This document shows, one piece after another, positions 48,103 through 56,356 of a stretch of 64,000 bases of DNA (position 1 is the stretch's first letter; every line of letters starts with the position of its first letter). The stretch lies in NCBI RefSeq assembly GCF_014117215.1, contig NZ_JACGXS010000003.1:124001-188000 (forward strand), written 5' to 3'. Origin of the DNA: Stenotrophomonas tumulicola. GTDB lineage: Bacteria; Pseudomonadota; Gammaproteobacteria; Xanthomonadales; Xanthomonadaceae. The notes below the pieces were generated by a model. It saw nothing but the letters and a program-made list of their open reading frames with translations. It was not told where the DNA came from and did no database searches. Both the position numbers and the translations under genes were made by a program.

Positions 48103-48254
48103 GGGGCCAACGTGGCCCCTGCTGGTTCAGGTCATGCAGGTATCGGCGTTGACCGTACCGCGAGTGCCGTGGCCGCTCGCGTGATGGATTTCAAGACTAG
48201 CCGAAGAATGCCAGGGCGGGAACTGCGGTAGGTCGGCGCCAAAGAAGCGACGGA

Positions 48255-48671
48255 TCAGGAACCGGTGCAGCCAGAGGGACGGATTTCTGCGTCGAAGGCG
48301 CTTGCGTCGCAGGTCCACGTACCGTCAATCGTTCGGCGCAGTACCAGGTCGCGACCATCCACGGCACTGTTGCCTTCCATCGTGCACGTGATAGTGCCCA
48401 CCCCGTCTGCCGCCAGCTCTGCGTCGATAATCGGGCAGCGTGTGGTAACGCTCAAGCCAATGTAATTGGCATCGACGATGGATGCGTCGCGGCTGTCCTG
48501 CGCTACCGATTCCATCGTGGTCTTACCCGGCCGGATATCCGCCAATGCGGCGCCCAACTGCGCCTTGGACACATAGCCTTGGTACTGAGGAAGGGCGATT
48601 GCCGCGAGGATGGCGATGATGGCAACCACGATCATCAACTCGATAAGCGTGAAGCCCTGGGTCTTGCGCAT
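48255..48671 (-). CDS. Type IV pilin (copy 1)
   Basis: 138 residues. The prepilin leader M-R-K-T-Q-G is cut before F7 by PilD; the mature N-terminal helix is [10 protein letters not shown] with the essential Glu5. Three to four Cys near the end include the disulfide loop pair. It has its own sigma-54 promoter and shares the first 55 residues with the pilin encoded next to it. It forms or caps the pilus fibre. Confidence 0.95.
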   Translation of the reverse strand: MRKTQGFTLIELMIVVAIIAILAAIALPQYQGYVSKAQLGAALADIRPGKTTMESVAQDSRDASIVDANYIGLSVTTRCPIIDAELAADGVGTITCTMEGNSAVDGRDLVLRRTIDGTWTCDASAFDAEIRPSGCTGS

Positions 48672-48717
48672 GTGGGATCCCCTGAAGGTTTCTTGATTGA
48701 CAGCTCCCCGCTGTCAT

Positions 48718-48744
48718 CCGTACTTCCAAGCAGTAATCGTGCCA
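48718..48744 (-). promoter_or_regulatory. Sigma-54 promoter of pilin copy 1
   Basis: On the minus strand TGGCACGATTACTGC has the exact GG-N10-GC spacing (-24 GG at 48743-48742, -12 GC at 48731-48730). The predicted start is near 48718, about 47 bases before the ATG. It matches the TGGCACG-N4-TTGC consensus at all but one key position. Confidence 0.75.
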
Positions 48745-48782
48745 AAAAGTAAATTCCGTTGCCCATACGGGTGGAGAAGAAC

Positions 48783-48815
48783 AAAAAAAAAGCCCCGCAG
48801 AGCGGGGCTCTTTTT
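48783..48815 (-). terminator. Rho-independent terminator after pilin copy 2
   Basis: The stem AGCCCCGC/GCGGGGCT with a 3-base loop is followed on the minus strand by eight or more T and flanked by T5 on the other side. It ends transcription from pilin copy 2 before copy 1's promoter and could work in both directions. Confidence 0.9.
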
Positions 48816-48828
48816 CATCAAGCACTAA

Positions 48829-49254
48829 TCAGGGGGCAGCAGCGCCACAGCCCGTCGGAACGAACTGATCTTCAATATCGCCTGCTGCGGCGCAGGACCA
48901 CTCACCAGAGTCACCGTCGCGGGTAAGCGTCAGGCTGCTACCGGCCACCTTAGCGTTACCCTTCAGCTCGCAGACAATGGTTGCTTCGCCGTCCGCGGCG
49001 GTACCGGTACCGGTGATGTCACAGCGGTCAGTTTCTGCCTTGAGGCCGATTTCAGTCACATTAGCGTAGCCCTTGCCCTCATTCAACAGCACTTCGGCCT
49101 GGGTCTTTCCGGGGGTGATTTCAGCCAGACCAGCAGTCGCCTGCGACTTGGCAACGTAGTTCTGGTACTGCGGCAACGCGATGGCGGCCAGGATGGCGAT
49201 GATCGCGACGACGATCATCAGCTCGATAAGGGTAAAGCCCTTCTGGTTCTTCAT
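48829..49254 (-). CDS. pilA: Type IV pilin (copy 2, major pilin type)
   Basis: 141 residues. Leader M-K-N-Q-K-G, cut before F7, then [10 protein letters not shown]. The C-terminal half has paired Cys (R-C-D-I, V-C-E-L, W-S-C, T-G-C). The start is the ATG at 49254, ten bases after GGGGA; an earlier ATG at 49263 has no spacing for a Shine-Dalgarno. A sigma-54 promoter and a strong terminator make this a single-gene unit, as expected for a major pilin. Confidence 0.95.
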   Translation of the reverse strand: MKNQKGFTLIELMIVVAIIAILAAIALPQYQNYVAKSQATAGLAEITPGKTQAEVLLNEGKGYANVTEIGLKAETDRCDITGTGTAADGEATIVCELKGNAKVAGSSLTLTRDGDSGEWSCAAAGDIEDQFVPTGCGAAAP

Positions 49255-49604
49255 TTGGTACATCCCCAAGTAAGAGTGGTGTGGAAAAAGACACTGCTGC
49301 CGGAGCCGGTGGTCCCACCGGATGAGCGGGCCGCAGCACCTTGCAGGGGAAACTTCGCAGGTTGCGTGCCAATTTCCCCGGCACGATTCCCCCGTTCCCC
49401 GGCGCCAATGATGGCAGTATTTACGGGATTGGGAACCCCCCGCCCTCTGTTCTGCGACGAATCCGACAATGTGACGCACTGCGTCACCTTTGGCCCCTCA
49501 CGGCACATGCTGACGCGCCGCCCAGGCCCCGCACTGCCCAGATGCTCAGGAATCCGCTAGCATCCACGGATTGCCTGCTGGGGATGGCAGGCTGGGGAGC
49601 CAAA
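49255..49604. other. Divergent control region between pilA and pilC
   Basis: 350 bases that separate the divergent pilin and pilC genes. It holds the sigma-54 promoter at 49345-49371 and presumably upstream PilR sites. No gene is credible here. A GTGACGCACTGCGTCAC dyad (49471-49487) is the other clear structure. Confidence 0.6.
49345..49371 (-). promoter_or_regulatory. Sigma-54 promoter of pilA
   Basis: On the minus strand TGGCACGCAACCTGC gives GG-N10-GC (-24 GG at 49370-49369, -12 GC at 49358-49357), with a predicted start near 49345, about 90 bases before the ATG at 49254. The TGGCACG core is perfect. Confidence 0.8.
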
Positions 49605-50864
49605 ATGTCCGTTAGTCGCAGTGCGATGAAGAAAGAGCCCGTGGCGCGAAGCACCATGGAAATGGCACCGTTTGTCTGGGAGGGGACCGACAAGCGTGGC
49701 GTCAAGATGAAAGGCGAGCAGATGGCCAAGAGTGCCAATCTGGTCAAGGCCGAATTGCGCCGTCAAGGCATCACGCCCAAGGTGGTGAAACCGAAGGCCA
49801 AGCCACTGTTCGGCTCAGCTGGCAGCACGATCAAACCGAAGGACATCGCGTTCTTCAGTCGCCAGATGGCGACCATGATGAAGTCTGGCGTGCCTATTGT
49901 GGCAGCGCTGGAGATCATCGGCAGCGGACACAAAAATCCGCGCATGAAGAAGCTGGTTGATACCGTCCGCACGGATATTGAAGGCGGCTCCTCGTTGCAT
50001 GAGGCGATCAGCAAGCACCCGCTGCAATTCGACGAGCTGTATCGCAACCTCATTCGTGCAGGCGAAGGTGCTGGCGTGCTGGAAACAGTGCTGGAGACCA
50101 TCGCCAGTTACAAAGAGAACATCGAAGGGCTGAAAGGCAAGATCAAGAAGGCACTCTTCTATCCCGTGATGGTGATAGTGGTTGCCTTGCTGGTTAGTGC
50201 CATCATGCTCGTCTTCGTTGTTCCGCAGTTTGAGGATGTGTTCAGGGGCTTTGGTGCCGAGCTCCCCGCCTTCACACAATTCATCGTCAACTTGTCCAGA
50301 TTCATGGTGAGCTGGTGGTGGCTGATGCTGATCGTTATCGGCGGTGCCGTGGCCGGTTTCACCATGGCCTATAAACGCTCCTCCAAGATGCAGCACGCCA
50401 TGGACCGCATCATTCTCAAGGTACCCGTGATCGGCAATATCATGCACAACAGCTCGATCGCCCGCTTCGCCCGCACCACCGCCGTCACCTTCAAAGCAGG
50501 CGTACCGCTCGTGGAAGCCTTGGGCATCGTCGCCGGCGCTACCGGCAACAAGGTCTACGAGGAAGCCGTCCTGCGCATGCGTGACGACGTCTCGGTAGGC
50601 TATCCGGTTAACATGGCGATGAAGCAGGTCAACATCTTCCCGCACATGGTGGTGCAGATGACCAATATCGGCGAAGAGGCCGGTGCCCTGGACACCATGC
50701 TGTTCAAGGTAGCCGAGTACTTCGAGCAGGAAGTCAATAATGCGGTCGATGCACTGAGCAGCCTGCTGGAGCCCATGATCATGGTCTTCATCGGCGTGGT
50801 GGTTGGCGGTATGGTGATCGGCATGTACCTGCCCATCTTCAAACTCGGCGCGGTGGTTGGATGA
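49605..50864 (+). CDS. pilC: Type IV pilus inner-membrane platform protein PilC
   Basis: 419 residues from the ATG at 49605 with GGGGAG before it. Two T2SF domains (about 90-215, 290-415), each with the A-R/F-x-R-Q or F-A-R-T-T-A pattern, and three membrane helices (about 185-210, 238-262, 390-412). It links the PilB motor to pilin assembly. pilD follows three bases after its stop. Confidence 0.95.
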   Translation: MSVSRSAMKKEPVARSTMEMAPFVWEGTDKRGVKMKGEQMAKSANLVKAELRRQGITPKVVKPKAKPLFGSAGSTIKPKDIAFFSRQMATMMKSGVPIVAALEIIGSGHKNPRMKKLVDTVRTDIEGGSSLHEAISKHPLQFDELYRNLIRAGEGAGVLETVLETIASYKENIEGLKGKIKKALFYPVMVIVVALLVSAIMLVFVVPQFEDVFRGFGAELPAFTQFIVNLSRFMVSWWWLMLIVIGGAVAGFTMAYKRSSKMQHAMDRIILKVPVIGNIMHNSSIARFARTTAVTFKAGVPLVEALGIVAGATGNKVYEEAVLRMRDDVSVGYPVNMAMKQVNIFPHMVVQMTNIGEEAGALDTMLFKVAEYFEQEVNNAVDALSSLLEPMIMVFIGVVVGGMVIGMYLPIFKLGAVVG

Positions 50865-50867
50865 ACA

Positions 50868-51731
50868 ATGGCATTTCTTGACCAGCATCCCGGACTCGGC
50901 TACCCCGCCGCAGCCGGCCTGGGGTTGCTGCTCGGCAGCTTCCTCAACGTAGTCATCCTCCGGCTGCCCAAGCGGCTGGAGTGGCAGTGGAAGCGCGATG
51001 CGCACGAGGTGCTGGAGCAGGAGGACGTCTATGAGCCACCGCCGCCGGGCATCGTGGTGGAGCCGTCGCACTGCCCGCACTGCAAGCACAAGCTGTCGTG
51101 GTACGAGAACATCCCGCTGTTCAGCTGGCTGATCCAGCGCGGGAAATGTCGGCATTGCCATGCGCCGATCTCCATCCAGTATCCGCTGGTCGAGCTGCTG
51201 ACTGCCGTGCTGGTACTGGCCAGCGTGTGGCAGTTCGGCTTCGGCTGGCAGGGCTTCGGTGCCATCGTGCTGTCGTGCTTCCTGGTGGCATTGTCGGGCA
51301 TCGACATGCGCACGCAGTTGCTACCGGACCAGCTGACCCTGCCGCTGATGTGGCTGGGGCTTATCGGCGCGATGGACAATCTGTACATGCCCGCCAAGCC
51401 CGCCCTGCTGGGTGCTGCGGTCGGCTACCTGTCGCTGTGGTCAGTGTGGTGGATCTTCAAGCAGCTGACCGGCAAGGAAGGCATGGGCCACGGCGATTTC
51501 AAGCTGCTGGCCGCGCTGGGCGCCTGGTGCGGACTGAAAGGCATCCTGCCGATCATCCTGCTGTCGTCGGTGGTCGGTGCCATCGTGGGTTCGATCTGGC
51601 TGTACAGCCGCGGCCGTGACCGCGCCACGCCCATCCCGTTCGGACCCTACCTGGCCATCGCCGGCTGGCTGGTCTTCATGTGGGGCGATCCTCTGATCGA
51701 TGCCTACCTGAGATACGCACACCTGCGATGA
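50868..51731 (+). CDS. pilD: Prepilin peptidase PilD
   Basis: 287 residues. A cytoplasmic C-x-x-C pair is repeated (C-P-H-C, C-R-H-C) near 65-95. Catalytic Asp residues lie in G-I-D-M-R-T-Q-L-L-P-D and G-M-G-H-G-D-F-K-L. Eight helices are predicted. It cleaves pilin leaders and N-methylates the new Phe. coaE overlaps its stop by four bases. Confidence 0.96.
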   Translation: MAFLDQHPGLGYPAAAGLGLLLGSFLNVVILRLPKRLEWQWKRDAHEVLEQEDVYEPPPPGIVVEPSHCPHCKHKLSWYENIPLFSWLIQRGKCRHCHAPISIQYPLVELLTAVLVLASVWQFGFGWQGFGAIVLSCFLVALSGIDMRTQLLPDQLTLPLMWLGLIGAMDNLYMPAKPALLGAAVGYLSLWSVWWIFKQLTGKEGMGHGDFKLLAALGAWCGLKGILPIILLSSVVGAIVGSIWLYSRGRDRATPIPFGPYLAIAGWLVFMWGDPLIDAYLRYAHLR

Positions 51732-52336
51732 GCCGGTTCGTCGTCGGCCTGACCGGGGGCATCGCCTCCGGCAAGAGCGAAGTCACCCGCCGCTTCGAGG
51801 CGCTGGGCATCACCGTGGCCGACGCCGATGTGGCCGCGCGCGCGGTGGTGGCGGCAGGCAGTCCGGCGCTGGCGATGATTTCCGAGCGCTTTGGCGCGGC
51901 CATGCTGCTGGACGACGGCGGCCTGGACCGCGCGCGGCTGCGGGCACATGTGTTCGCCGATGTGGCCGAGCGCAAGGCGCTGGAGGCCATCACCCACCCG
52001 GCCATCCGCGAGCTGCTGCGCACCCAGTGCGCCCAGGCCGAGAGCCCTTACGCCATTGCCGCGATTCCGCTGCTGACCGAGGCAGGCGGCCGCGAGGTAT
52101 ATGGCTGGCTGGACCGGGTGCTGGTAGTGGACGCGCCGGAGGCACTGCAACTGGCACGGCTGATGCAGCGTGATGGCAACGACGCGGTACTGGCCCAGCA
52201 GATGATCGATGCGCAGGCCAGCCGCGCACAGCGCCTGGCGCTGGCCGATGACGTGGTGGTCAACGATGCACATCCCGATGTGCTGCAGGCACAGGTGGAG
52301 CGGCTGCATGCCGCGTATCTGAAGATGGCCGCGTAG
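51728..52336 (+). CDS. coaE: Dephospho-CoA kinase
   Basis: 202 residues with the P-loop G-G-I-A-S-G-K-S and the D-A-D substrate motif. It performs the last step of coenzyme A synthesis. The pilD-coaE pair is a standard order in gammaproteobacteria. The stop codon is TAG just ahead of a SMAG element. Confidence 0.95.
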   Translation: MSRFVVGLTGGIASGKSEVTRRFEALGITVADADVAARAVVAAGSPALAMISERFGAAMLLDDGGLDRARLRAHVFADVAERKALEAITHPAIRELLRTQCAQAESPYAIAAIPLLTEAGGREVYGWLDRVLVVDAPEALQLARLMQRDGNDAVLAQQMIDAQASRAQRLALADDVVVNDAHPDVLQAQVERLHAAYLKMAA

Positions 52337-52342
52337 CGCCTG

Positions 52343-52372
52343 GGTAGGGACGAGCCATGCTCGTCACCCACC
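52343..52372. repeat. SMAG element
   Basis: GGTAGGGACGAGCCATGCTC then GTCACCC, seven bases after the coaE stop. It heads the first of the two non-coding modules before yhcG. Confidence 0.7.
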
Positions 52373-52440
52373 TAAAGCAAGGCAGCAGCGTGACAGCCCA
52401 CGTGCAACCGCCACCCAAAAGCACGCGCAGTCGGTCGCAA

Positions 52441-52592
52441 ACTGCAACTTTCCTGATTTACGCGTGTGGCGGCATTGCACAGGATGGTCAGGTCGGGACC
52501 CCTTAGATTCCGGCCGGGATTGGCGTCCCGTTTTGCGTTCCACCTGATCTCTGTTGTAGCCCTCTTGGGCACGGCGGAGAATGCATCGTCCC
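52441..52592 (+). repeat. Non-coding module, copy A
   Basis: Shares with copy B (52824-53018) an ordered series of blocks: CTGCAACTTTCCTGAT-TACG, a CCGG..GGGA segment, CGTTTTGC and GGGCACGGCGGAGAA. Both copies are preceded by a SMAG element. Copy A lacks the closing hairpin arm and T tract. Not coding in any convincing frame. Confidence 0.5.
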
Positions 52593-52756
52593 GTTGGTTC
52601 TGCGGCGGGCGGTGCGTGGGGATTCCCATATCCGCCGGTTTCACTTGTCAGGTTGAACGCGCCGGTACGCCAACCCGCATCGTCCGCCACCTTAGTCTTT
52701 CGACAGGTGGCTCCACGACCATGCGAGGGCATTCATGGCGGCCGCGCGAATTCCCA

Positions 52757-52783
52757 GGTAGTGACGGCCCATGCCCGTCACCA
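52757..52783. repeat. SMAG element
   Basis: GGTAGTGACGGCCCATGCCC then GTCACC, ahead of module copy B, in the same relative place as the element before copy A. Confidence 0.7.
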
Positions 52784-52823
52784 ACCCATGGCAAGAACGG
52801 ACGCAACAACTGCCGACTGCCAT

Positions 52824-53018
52824 CTGCAATTTTCCTGATGTACGGCACCGCCCACGGCGCTCACGATGTCCGTGCTGGAACCGTTTGGTCCAGCCGGGAA
52901 CAGCTTACCTCGCAGGGCTGCTTCTCGTTTTGCCCCTTTTTGGGCGCGGCGGAGAAGGGAACGTGTTGCCGGGCGATGCGCAAAACGTTGCTGTATTTCC
53001 CCTTCTCCGCCGTTTTTT
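52824..53018 (+). ncRNA. Candidate structured small RNA upstream of yhcG (module copy B)
   Basis: A non-coding block with CTGCAATTTTCCTGAT-TACG, CGTTTTGC and GGGCGCGGCGGAGAA in the same order as copy A. It ends in a 12-bp perfect stem (CGGCGGAGAAGG at 52947-52958, CCTTCTCCGCCG at 53001-53012) followed by T6. The end lies 15 bases before the yhcG ATG. This looks like a small RNA with its own terminator, or a leader with an attenuator. No known RNA family is identified and no promoter was found with confidence. Confidence 0.35.
52947..53018 (+). terminator. Hairpin with T tract directly before yhcG
   Basis: A 12-bp perfect stem with a 42-base inner region that can fold further (AACG/CGTT) and six T after it. 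The long loop makes it less typical than a short terminator, but the T6 tract supports termination. It would stop transcription from upstream just before the yhcG start codon. Confidence 0.6.
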
Positions 53019-53033
53019 CATTCCGGCGCCAGC

Positions 53034-54131
53034 ATGACAAACAAGACACTCTCGGCTTCACAGAAGTCCCTCTCCTCGCCTTCCGGCTATGCCCTCATCC
53101 ATGGCGGCATCGTCGAATTGCTCGATACTGCGCGCAAAGCAGCAGCCCGCAGCGTCAATGCGTTGATGACAGCGAGCTATTGGGACATTGGTCGCCGGAT
53201 CGTCGAGGCCGAACAGAACGGCAATCAGCGCGCGGGTTATGGCGAGCAGTTGATGGAGCGGCTGTCCGCCGATTTGACCAGCCGGTTCGGGCGCGGCTTC
53301 GGGGTCAACAACCTTGAAAGCATGCGGCGATTTTTCCTCGCATATCCCAGCTCTGTGAATTCCCAGACACCGTCTGGGAAATTGGACCTCTCCGAACTGT
53401 CGCAGGCCTTCACCTTGCCATGGTCAGCCTACGTCCGGCTTCTGTCGGTCAAAGACCAACATGCCCGGCAGTTTTACGAGGCCGAGGCCCTGCGCGGTGG
53501 CTGGAGTGTGCGCCAGCTTGATCGACAGATCAGCAGCCAGTTTTATGAGCGCACGGCACTGTCGAAGGATAAGGCTGCCATGCTGAAAAAGGGCGCGGTT
53601 CCGAAGCCGGAAGATGTCGTTACGCCAGACGAAGCGATCAAGGACCCCTACGTGCTGGAGTTCCTTGACCTGAAGGACGAGTACTCGGAATCCGAGCTCG
53701 AAACGGCCTTGATCCAGCGGCTGGAGAGCTTCCTGCTCGAACTGGGTGAAGGATTCACCTTCGTTGGGCGGCAGCGCCGGCTGCGTATCGACCACACCTG
53801 GTATCGCGTGGATCTGCTGCTGTTCCACCGTCGGTTGCGCTGCCTGGTCATCGTCGATCTGAAGCTCGGCAGCCTGACCCATGCCGATGTGGGCCAGATG
53901 CACATGTACTGCAACTATGCGAAGGAGCACTGGGCATGCCCCGAGGAGAATCCGCCGGTGGGACTGATTCTTTGCGCCGACAAAGGGGCCGCCCTGGCAC
54001 GCTATGCGCTGGAGGGTCTGCCTACCACGGTGATGGCGGCAAATTACCGCACGGTGCTACCGGAGGCGGAGTTGCTGCAGAGGGAGCTGGAACGTACGCG
54101 ACGTTTGATCGAAGCGCGCACCCACCCGTAG
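53034..54131 (+). CDS. YhcG-type PDDEXK nuclease domain protein (DUF1016)
   Basis: 365 residues. An N-terminal DUF1016 winged-helix region (A-Y-W-D-I-G-R-R-I-like S-Y-W-D-I-G-R-R, about 45-180) is followed by a PDDEXK nuclease domain (R-V-D-L-L-L-F-H-R, then I-V-D-L-K-L-G: the Asp and Asp-x-Lys catalytic residues). Such genes often occur singly in variable genome spots, and their role (defence, restriction-like, or mobile-element related) is unsettled. The preceding hairpin may control it. The start ATG at 53034 follows the T tract; longer frames upstream run through the non-coding module. Its TAG stop is the head of a SMAG. Confidence 0.85.
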   Translation: MTNKTLSASQKSLSSPSGYALIHGGIVELLDTARKAAARSVNALMTASYWDIGRRIVEAEQNGNQRAGYGEQLMERLSADLTSRFGRGFGVNNLESMRRFFLAYPSSVNSQTPSGKLDLSELSQAFTLPWSAYVRLLSVKDQHARQFYEAEALRGGWSVRQLDRQISSQFYERTALSKDKAAMLKKGAVPKPEDVVTPDEAIKDPYVLEFLDLKDEYSESELETALIQRLESFLLELGEGFTFVGRQRRLRIDHTWYRVDLLLFHRRLRCLVIVDLKLGSLTHADVGQMHMYCNYAKEHWACPEENPPVGLILCADKGAALARYALEGLPTTVMAANYRTVLPEAELLQRELERTRRLIEARTHP

Positions 54132-54186
54132 CGCCGGGCCATGCCCGGCGGGCGCAGCGGCGTGCCGGCCAGCGGCCGGCACCTAC
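54127..54186. repeat. SMAG element plus second palindrome
   Basis: GTAGCGCCGGGCCATGCCCG, whose TAG is the yhcG stop codon, followed by GTGCCGGCCAGCGGCCGGCA(C)CTACC. The second palindrome also occurs alone at 62671-62697. Confidence 0.75.
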
Positions 54187-54193
54187 CCGGATG

Positions 54194-55540
54194 TCAGGGC
54201 AGCAGTTTGGGGGCGAAGGTCAGCGTTGCGATGACGCCGCGGTCGCCCCCAGGGCGCACGCTCACCTGCCAGCCGTACAGGTCGCACAACCGGCTGACGA
54301 TGGACAGGCCGATACCGCCGCCTTGTGAGTGCCCGGCGTGGGTACCGCGATAGCCGCGCTGGAACAGCTTGGCGGCATCTTCTTCGCTCAGGCCGGGGCC
54401 GCTGTCGGCCACCGATACGGCATTGTTGCCGACGTTCACCCGCACTTCGCCTTCCAGCGAATACTTCACCGCGTTGCCGATCAGGTTGCCCAACGCCACT
54501 GACAGTGCAGATTCCGGGGCATCCACCACCAGGTCACGCTGGCCTTCCAGGGTCAGGATGATGGGCTTGCCGCCCAGCTGGGCGCGGTGCGAGTCCAGCA
54601 GTTGTTCGGCCACGCGGGCGACGTTGCTGGTGCCCTGTCCGCGCTCGTTGCGCGACAGCAGCAGCAAGGCACCAATCAGGTCGCTGCACTGCTGTTCGGC
54701 ACGCTGGATGCGTTGCAGGCGCTGCAGCACCTTTTCCTCCAGGTCCGGCCGGGTCAATAGCAGTTCGGTGGCGCCACGAATCACCGCCAGCGGCGTACGC
54801 AGCTCGTGGCTGACGTCGGCGTTGAACTCGCGGTCACGCTGCACCACCTCGGTCAGCCTTGCGGAATAATCATCCAGCGCCTGTGCCAGCTGCCCCACTT
54901 CATCGTCGTCCGGGAAGCGCGGCGCCAACGGCTCCGGATCACTGGTGCCGCCACGATAGGCACGCAGGCGCTTGGCCAGGTCGGACACCGGCTTCATCAC
55001 TTTCGACGCCGACCACCAGCCCAGCACCAGCGACAGCAGGCTGAACACCAGCACCGACAGGAACAGCGCGCGCTTGAGCTGCTTCTCGCCGGTAATGCTC
55101 TGGGTCATGTCATAGGCAAGGAAAAACCAGGCCTGCGGCGTCTTGCGCACCGCCAACTTGTAAGAATAGGGTTGGCCGCTATCATCCTGGCCGCTGACAC
55201 CGTGGATGCCGTCAGTGAACTCGTACCAGTCCGGCTCTTCCTGCCGCAGCGCTTCAAAGCGGTCTGGCTTCACCAGGCGCGCGAACATCTGCTGCACCGG
55301 CAGGTCCGGATTACGGCTGGGATCGGCGGCGTAGCGACGTGCGAACTCGTTGATGTTGCGGTTCATCACGTCTTCGACGAGCTGGTTTTCCACCCGCAGC
55401 CGCGCCCAGTTGGTGGCGAACGCGAACAGCGTGGTGAGGCAAAAGCCCAACACCACGAACGACACGATGATGCGGCTGCGCAGCCGGCGGCGGTAGGGTC
55501 CGCGCCGGCGCTGCGCCCTGCGTACGGCTTTTTCAGGCAT
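54194..55540 (-). CDS. Two-component sensor histidine kinase
   Basis: 448 residues from the ATG at 55540 (eight-base overlap with the regulator gene). Two membrane helices (about 23-43, 160-180) flank a periplasmic sensor domain of about 115 residues; a HAMP-like region follows. The H box D-V-S-H-E-L-R-T-P-L, N box G-N-L-I-G-N-A-V-K-Y and G boxes are intact. The signal is not known. It phosphorylates the response regulator encoded just upstream. Confidence 0.93.
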   Translation of the reverse strand: MPEKAVRRAQRRRGPYRRRLRSRIIVSFVVLGFCLTTLFAFATNWARLRVENQLVEDVMNRNINEFARRYAADPSRNPDLPVQQMFARLVKPDRFEALRQEEPDWYEFTDGIHGVSGQDDSGQPYSYKLAVRKTPQAWFFLAYDMTQSITGEKQLKRALFLSVLVFSLLSLVLGWWSASKVMKPVSDLAKRLRAYRGGTSDPEPLAPRFPDDDEVGQLAQALDDYSARLTEVVQRDREFNADVSHELRTPLAVIRGATELLLTRPDLEEKVLQRLQRIQRAEQQCSDLIGALLLLSRNERGQGTSNVARVAEQLLDSHRAQLGGKPIILTLEGQRDLVVDAPESALSVALGNLIGNAVKYSLEGEVRVNVGNNAVSVADSGPGLSEEDAAKLFQRGYRGTHAGHSQGGGIGLSIVSRLCDLYGWQVSVRPGGDRGVIATLTFAPKLLP

Positions 55541-56210
55541 CCGGTGCAGCGATCCGATAGCCGATGCCATGACGGGTCTGGATCATTGGCACCTCGAACG
55601 GTTTATCCACCACGGCACGCAGGCCATGGATATGCACGCGCAGGGAATCCGAATCCGGCAGCTCTTCGCCCCATACGCGGGTTTCCAGCTCCTGGCGGGT
55701 CACCACCGCCGGCGACGCCTCCATCAGCGCCTGCAGGATCTTCAGCGCGGTCGGGTTCAGTTGCAGCAGCTTGCCCTGGCGGCGCACTTCCAGCGTGTCC
55801 AGGTTGTATTCCAGGTCGCCGGTTTCCAGCACGCGGGTCTGCACGCCCTTGCCGCGACGGGACAGCGCGTTCAAGCGGACTTCCACTTCCTGCAGGGCGA
55901 ACGGCTTGATCAGGTAATCATCCGCGCCGGAATCGAAGCCGGCCAGCTTGTTGTCCAGCGAGTCGCGTGCGGTGAGCATCAGCACCGGGGTCTGCTTGCG
56001 CGCTTCGTTGCGCAGCTTGCGGCAGACTTCGATACCGTCCATGCCCGGCAGGTTCAGGTCAAGCACGATCGCGTCGAACTCATGTACCACGGCCAGGTGC
56101 AGCCCGGTCACGCCGTCGGCCGCGAAGTCCACCGTGTGCCCGCGGTCCTCGAGGTAGTCGCCGAGGTTGGCGGCAATATCACTGTTGTCTTCGATGACGA
56201 GAATTCGCAC
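55533..56210 (-). CDS. OmpR/PhoB-family response regulator
   Basis: 225 residues from the GTG at 56210, which has GAGG upstream and starts V-R-I-L-V-I-E-D-N; in-frame ATG at 56249 would add a non-conserved extension. The receiver has the phosphorylated Asp in V-L-D-L-N-L-P-G, and K in I-K-P-F. A winged-helix DNA-binding domain follows (D-S-L-R-V-H-I-H-G-L-R). It pairs with the kinase gene it overlaps. Confidence 0.93.
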   Translation of the reverse strand: MRILVIEDNSDIAANLGDYLEDRGHTVDFAADGVTGLHLAVVHEFDAIVLDLNLPGMDGIEVCRKLRNEARKQTPVLMLTARDSLDNKLAGFDSGADDYLIKPFALQEVEVRLNALSRRGKGVQTRVLETGDLEYNLDTLEVRRQGKLLQLNPTALKILQALMEASPAVVTRQELETRVWGEELPDSDSLRVHIHGLRAVVDKPFEVPMIQTRHGIGYRIAAPDA

Positions 56211-56356
56211 TGGGACCTCTGTTTCAATAAGGGGTGCCTGGAAAGGCACGGCCGCAACCGGGGTGGTTACGGCCCGGGCCTGTCGCGGGCTGTCGCCAAC
56301 GATACAGACCCGAGCATTAACATTTCACACGAAGTGGCGCGTACAGGGTGTCAAGG

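Noticed and set aside
46096-48231. A 711-codon open frame opposite the fused transporter gene
   Set aside because: It is Arg/His/Gln-rich shadow coding of a GC-rich gene, without any domain, while the minus strand has helices and a recognisable methyltransferase fold.
52466-53317. Open frame over the modules upstream of yhcG
   Set aside because: It crosses palindromes and the terminator hairpin, has no domain and is replaced by the clear yhcG start at 53034.
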